The translations under genes were made by a program, and so were the position numbers. Under the pieces are notes generated by a model. It did no database searches and was not told the DNA's origin. It saw nothing but the letters and a program-made list of their open reading frames with translations. Positions 61,070-64,000 of a stretch of DNA of 64,000 bases are shown here, in pieces (position 1 is the first letter of the stretch; the number at the start of each line of letters is the position of its first letter). Origin of the DNA: Parastagonospora avenae f. sp. tritici 18332-5 (lineage: Eukaryota > Ascomycota > Dothideomycetes > Pleosporales > Phaeosphaeriaceae); NCBI GenBank assembly GCA_022559985.1, contig JAFJTR010000023.1, positions 248,001 through 312,000 on the forward strand. The letters are read 5' to 3'.

Positions 61070-62308
61070 ATGGCCACAACCCAGAACACTCAGACTGTCA
61101 TGGATACAACTCACTTGGATACAACTCAAGTCGCACACGTCCCTGCACAACCAATGAGTACGAAACGTAAACGCCGCGACTCATGGGATGAAGCTTGGGA
61201 CGAAGCTTGGGACGAAGCTAGGGCCAAAACAACCCGCAGAATTCTTGAGAATCCCCGTATCTTGGAGGACACAGTTGCTTTCGAAGCAGCGACGGGCAAC
61301 AAGCCACTCTTCACCCGCGAGCTGCTAGAGCGAGCCGTAGCGCAGGTCGTTCGAGCTAGAAGCAGTGCTTACGAGTCACGCCGCGTTGTCATCCCGCATC
61401 TCTTGGGCGACGGCGAATGGAAGCCGCCCTCGATATGGAGAAGCGATGATGGGCGGCGTATGAACATGGATTTCGTGCCGACGTTTGAGCTCGCCAAGGA
61501 ACAGGGACGCAAGCCTCTTTACACGATAACGTTGCAACGTGGGTTTCTGATCGAGAACATTTCAAGGCCTGATGACATTGATACGAACCCGGTGCGAAAG
61601 ACGATGGCGGAGGAGGCGCCTCCTGCCGCTCTTGTATCAGAGATGGTTGCGATGCAGCAGCGCATCGAAGCGAGTCAGGCCATGAAGAAGATAAAGACAC
61701 TCCTGTCTGCTTCCCCGGTTCGGATTGACAATATTGTTTGCCTGGTAACCGGTAATCTGTGTAAGCCTAATTCGAAGATCGAGTATATGCGCGGAGAACA
61801 TCTCCTCGCATGTACTATTGCAGATTGTCTTGCAGAGCATTACGAGTCCACCTCGACTATCCCGATATTGGCGTTCGACCCAGAGTACGATATGGAGGCT
61901 TGCCGGCTGCTTGCACACCTGCCCCATCCAACCCATGTGGTCTCAAGCCCCTATGAGTATCTCAGCATCACGCCAAACACATTGGTGATATGCCTAGGTA
62001 TTCCGCTTTATGTACCCGCTTACGAGATCATGGCCGATTTACTATTTGCATCGGGGCCGGCAGCATTGATGTGTATCGAGCTTCAGCACAAGCCCTGGCA
62101 CGCCAAAGGGTTGAATTCTCGGTGGGATCCTCGTGTACCCCGTGTGGCGAAGATGCTTGAGCAGAATGAGGTGGATTGGCTAGGCGATGTCATCCCAAAG
62201 GTTCAAGACGGTGGATTGGAGGAGCTGCAATGGCTACCAATCGTAATTTGGTACAGCCGCAAAGAATATAAACCTGGTTTGTCCACTTGCCATGGGTCGC
62301 TTTCCTAA
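61070..62308 (+). CDS. SRR1-like domain protein
   Basis: Single exon of 412 residues. The C-terminal half (about 220-390) fits the SRR1-like fold: IDNIVCLVTGNLC, LLACTIADCLAEHY, IPILAFDPEYDMEACRLLAHL, then THVVSSPYEYLSITPNTLVICLGIPLYVPAYEIMADLLF. SRR1 proteins are linked to light/clock signalling in plants, but fungal members are uncharacterised. The N-terminus has a basic patch (STKRKRRD, possible nuclear signal) followed by a tandem WDEA repeat from a 12-base DNA duplication. The typical second Gly in the first motif is replaced by Thr (VTGNLC). Confidence 0.7.
   Translation: MATTQNTQTVMDTTHLDTTQVAHVPAQPMSTKRKRRDSWDEAWDEAWDEARAKTTRRILENPRILEDTVAFEAATGNKPLFTRELLERAVAQVVRARSSAYESRRVVIPHLLGDGEWKPPSIWRSDDGRRMNMDFVPTFELAKEQGRKPLYTITLQRGFLIENISRPDDIDTNPVRKTMAEEAPPAALVSEMVAMQQRIEASQAMKKIKTLLSASPVRIDNIVCLVTGNLCKPNSKIEYMRGEHLLACTIADCLAEHYESTSTIPILAFDPEYDMEACRLLAHLPHPTHVVSSPYEYLSITPNTLVICLGIPLYVPAYEIMADLLFASGPAALMCIELQHKPWHAKGLNSRWDPRVPRVAKMLEQNEVDWLGDVIPKVQDGGLEELQWLPIVIWYSRKEYKPGLSTCHGSLS
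61184..61219 (+). repeat. 12-base in-frame tandem repeat, three copies
   Basis: TGGGATGAAGCT is followed by two exact copies of TGGGACGAAGCT. It lies inside the SRR1-like gene and encodes WDEA three times without breaking the frame, consistent with replication slippage. Confidence 0.9.
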
Positions 62309-63126
62309 AATTGTCCCCTGTTACTTAGTTTCAGTGATGACGACATATTGCTTTGCGTGTTAACAACTTGCAAACTTAATTTCATAAACCCTTTTCCACT
62401 GAATCTTTCACCGTTGCTTGACGGTTGTTCTAGTGATTCGCCTGCATGGTTGTGACACGCCCCACTACAGACATCTTGGATGGCCATGCATGATAAGTTC
62501 GTTGGCAATTTGTTGCACACTCTGCCAAGGTCACGTACGTGAGCTGCTGACCTCGTCATGTCAGCAACAACGTCTTACTCACGGTACAACAACTGGTGAG
62601 CGGCCTGTGCTGACGTGCAACAACTCGTTCGGAGCGGGCTTTGTGATACATGTATTCAAGTCCGTAGTCCGTTGGGTCGGCTCCAGACGACCACCAGTGT
62701 AGGCTGTTGGAGCTAGCCCCGGCAAAGAAATGTCGCTTATCGAACCATGAGACCCACGGGCGGTGTGACGGAGGATTCATGAGTTGTGGCTGCAATTCGT
62801 CTCCGGGTAATAGCCTAAGCGAAGTGATATGATGCCGTTATGAGGTGGGGTTGATTTAGCCCGAAACTTGGGTCGCCGAAGAACAGCAAGGGGCCATCCA
62901 TATCGTAGGTTGCTGTCCGCACACGGCTCATCGCAAGGCTTTCTCGAAAAGTAGAACTAAGACACGATCGAATCTATCGACAATAACGCAACATAGCGCC
63001 TCAACAGAAGCAAGAGATGGAATTGCTATTCCCGTTAAAAGGGCCGGATCTTTTCCGTTGGGAGCATTTCGATAGAAAATGGAGTTCATGTGAGGTCGCA
63101 AATACATTCAGCGTTCGCGGTTCAGA
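62309..63126. other. Intergenic, no supported gene
   Basis: This is the 3' gap between two convergent genes. The open stretches present are short, and none shows a domain or matches its neighbours. Confidence 0.4.
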
Positions 63127-63897
63127 TCATTGCACCTCGACCTTTGGAGGATTGGTGTCAATCTGGATAGTAACCTGAACGATCATGAGTAAAAATTGTC
63201 CAGACTGGAAACAACGCGGCCTGCTGAGCTGATCTGATGCTTACCGGGCCATCATTGACAAGCGCAACGTCCATCTAAATGGGCGACGAAGTCAGCCAAG
63301 ATGTCGCGTTAGCAATTCATATTTAGCAGGGCGCACCATTGCTGCAAAGACACCGTCTTTAACTTTGCTGGAGTCGTACAGCTCGCCAACTTTGTTGTAA
63401 AACGTCTGGTAAAGGCTCCGTGCTTTGTCGCCACTAGCAGATTGGTGGAAGTCTGGCTTGTTGCCTTTCTTCACAGATGCTAGCAGTGTGAATTGTGAGA
63501 CTGGCCTCGATTAGCAGCGTTGCAGACATAGTGCCTACACCAGCAACGGAGTACACACCGCAAAGTACTTCACCGCCTATGTCCTGGACGCTACATTTCC
63601 ACTGCTCACCGGTTACAAAAGGTTTCAAGCATAGAGAGTGCAAGACCAACACGACCTGGGGGGTCCTTGGAATCGTCGTCCCATAGCTTTGTTTTAAGGA
63701 TTTTGCTGGCCATGGAATCGATGTCCTTCTCGGTATCGTCTTTGGAGACAGCTGCTAGAACAAGCAGGCCTTTGCCAATGGACGAGACCAATTGGCCGTC
63801 GACCGTCACTGAGGCTGACTTGACCCTTTGTATTATAGCTGTGCCCGATTAGGTCTAGACGTGAACGACTGGGTTGGCAGACGAGCTCACTCCTCAT
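63127..63897 (-). CDS. DTD1: D-aminoacyl-tRNA deacylase (DTD)
   Basis: Six exons: 63897-63891, 63838-63651, 63601-63559, 63500-63337, 63274-63245 and 63174-63127, giving 159 residues. The enzyme removes D-amino acids (notably D-Tyr) from mischarged tRNA. Family motifs are complete: IIQRVKSASVTVDGQLVSSIGKGLLVL, KILKTKLWDDD, GGEVLC joined to VSQFTLLASVKKGNKPDFHQSA, and the cross-subunit Gly-Pro motif NDGPVTIQID. The first exon is just seven bases (MR plus one base), and the fifth is 30. Five introns in a 480-base coding sequence make it the most intron-dense gene in the window. Every junction restores conserved sequence. Confidence 0.9.
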
Positions 63898-64000
63898 GCT
63901 GGTGGGGTAGCTGCAGCAGTGTCCAATCACGTGGGGGTTGCGAATGGCTTTTGTCGCAAGATTGCAGGACAGACAAATGGGAGCAAAGGAAATGCAAAAT

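Overview
This window looks like nuclear DNA of a filamentous ascomycete, possibly a Dothideomycete (the class is a guess). Genes have one to six exons and introns are mostly about 47-60 bases with fungal GTRNGY/AG borders. The intact proteins are typical ascomycete housekeeping and peripheral proteins: a mitochondrial ADP/ATP carrier, a Ggc1-type carrier, Ypt1/Rab1, Cog1, a fused aminodeoxychorismate synthase, Ede1, isocitrate lyase and D-aminoacyl-tRNA deacylase. No rRNA, tRNA, CRISPR array or intact transposon was recognised. Exon borders were set by hand from frame, splice motifs and family continuity.

Layout. 0-2.6 kb is decayed DNA: a degenerate 41-base tandem repeat and a broken coiled-coil gene. 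2.6-6.3 kb holds a divergent pair, an NCS1 purine-cytosine-type permease (-) and a DHA1 multidrug MFS transporter (+). 6.3-13.1 kb is gene-poor, with short tandem repeats and two broken hypothetical genes. 13.1-20 kb has the ADP/ATP carrier, a proline-rich conserved protein and a large secreted-type S8 subtilase with Ser/Thr/Pro-rich arms and an apparent frameshift. 20-26 kb is dominated by a decayed fungal NLR-like gene: NACHT NTPase, ankyrin repeats and a C-terminal CorA-like two-helix membrane module. A matching repeat lies at both ends of it, suggesting a former tandem copy.

26-39 kb is mostly minus strand: a single-pass membrane protein, COG1, PABA synthase, a second MFS transporter, YPT1 and GGC1. 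39-45 kb holds a 7TM-RGS receptor-like protein, an NAD-dependent epimerase/dehydratase and a mitochondrial-type protein of unknown function. 45.9-53.3 kb is three plus-strand genes: EDE1, a WW-domain protein and a TDA3-like FAD oxidoreductase, plausibly linked by endocytosis and ubiquitin-dependent sorting. 53.8-57.8 kb has a broken SAM methyltransferase gene and a DUF1365 membrane protein. 58.6-64 kb has isocitrate lyase (glyoxylate cycle), an SRR1-like protein and DTD1.

The most interesting items are the NACHT-ankyrin-CorA relic with its flanking paralogous repeat, the frameshifted subtilase next to it, and the FAD oxidoreductase / SAM methyltransferase / DUF1365 neighbourhood, which superficially resembles bacterial fatty-acid-modification clusters.
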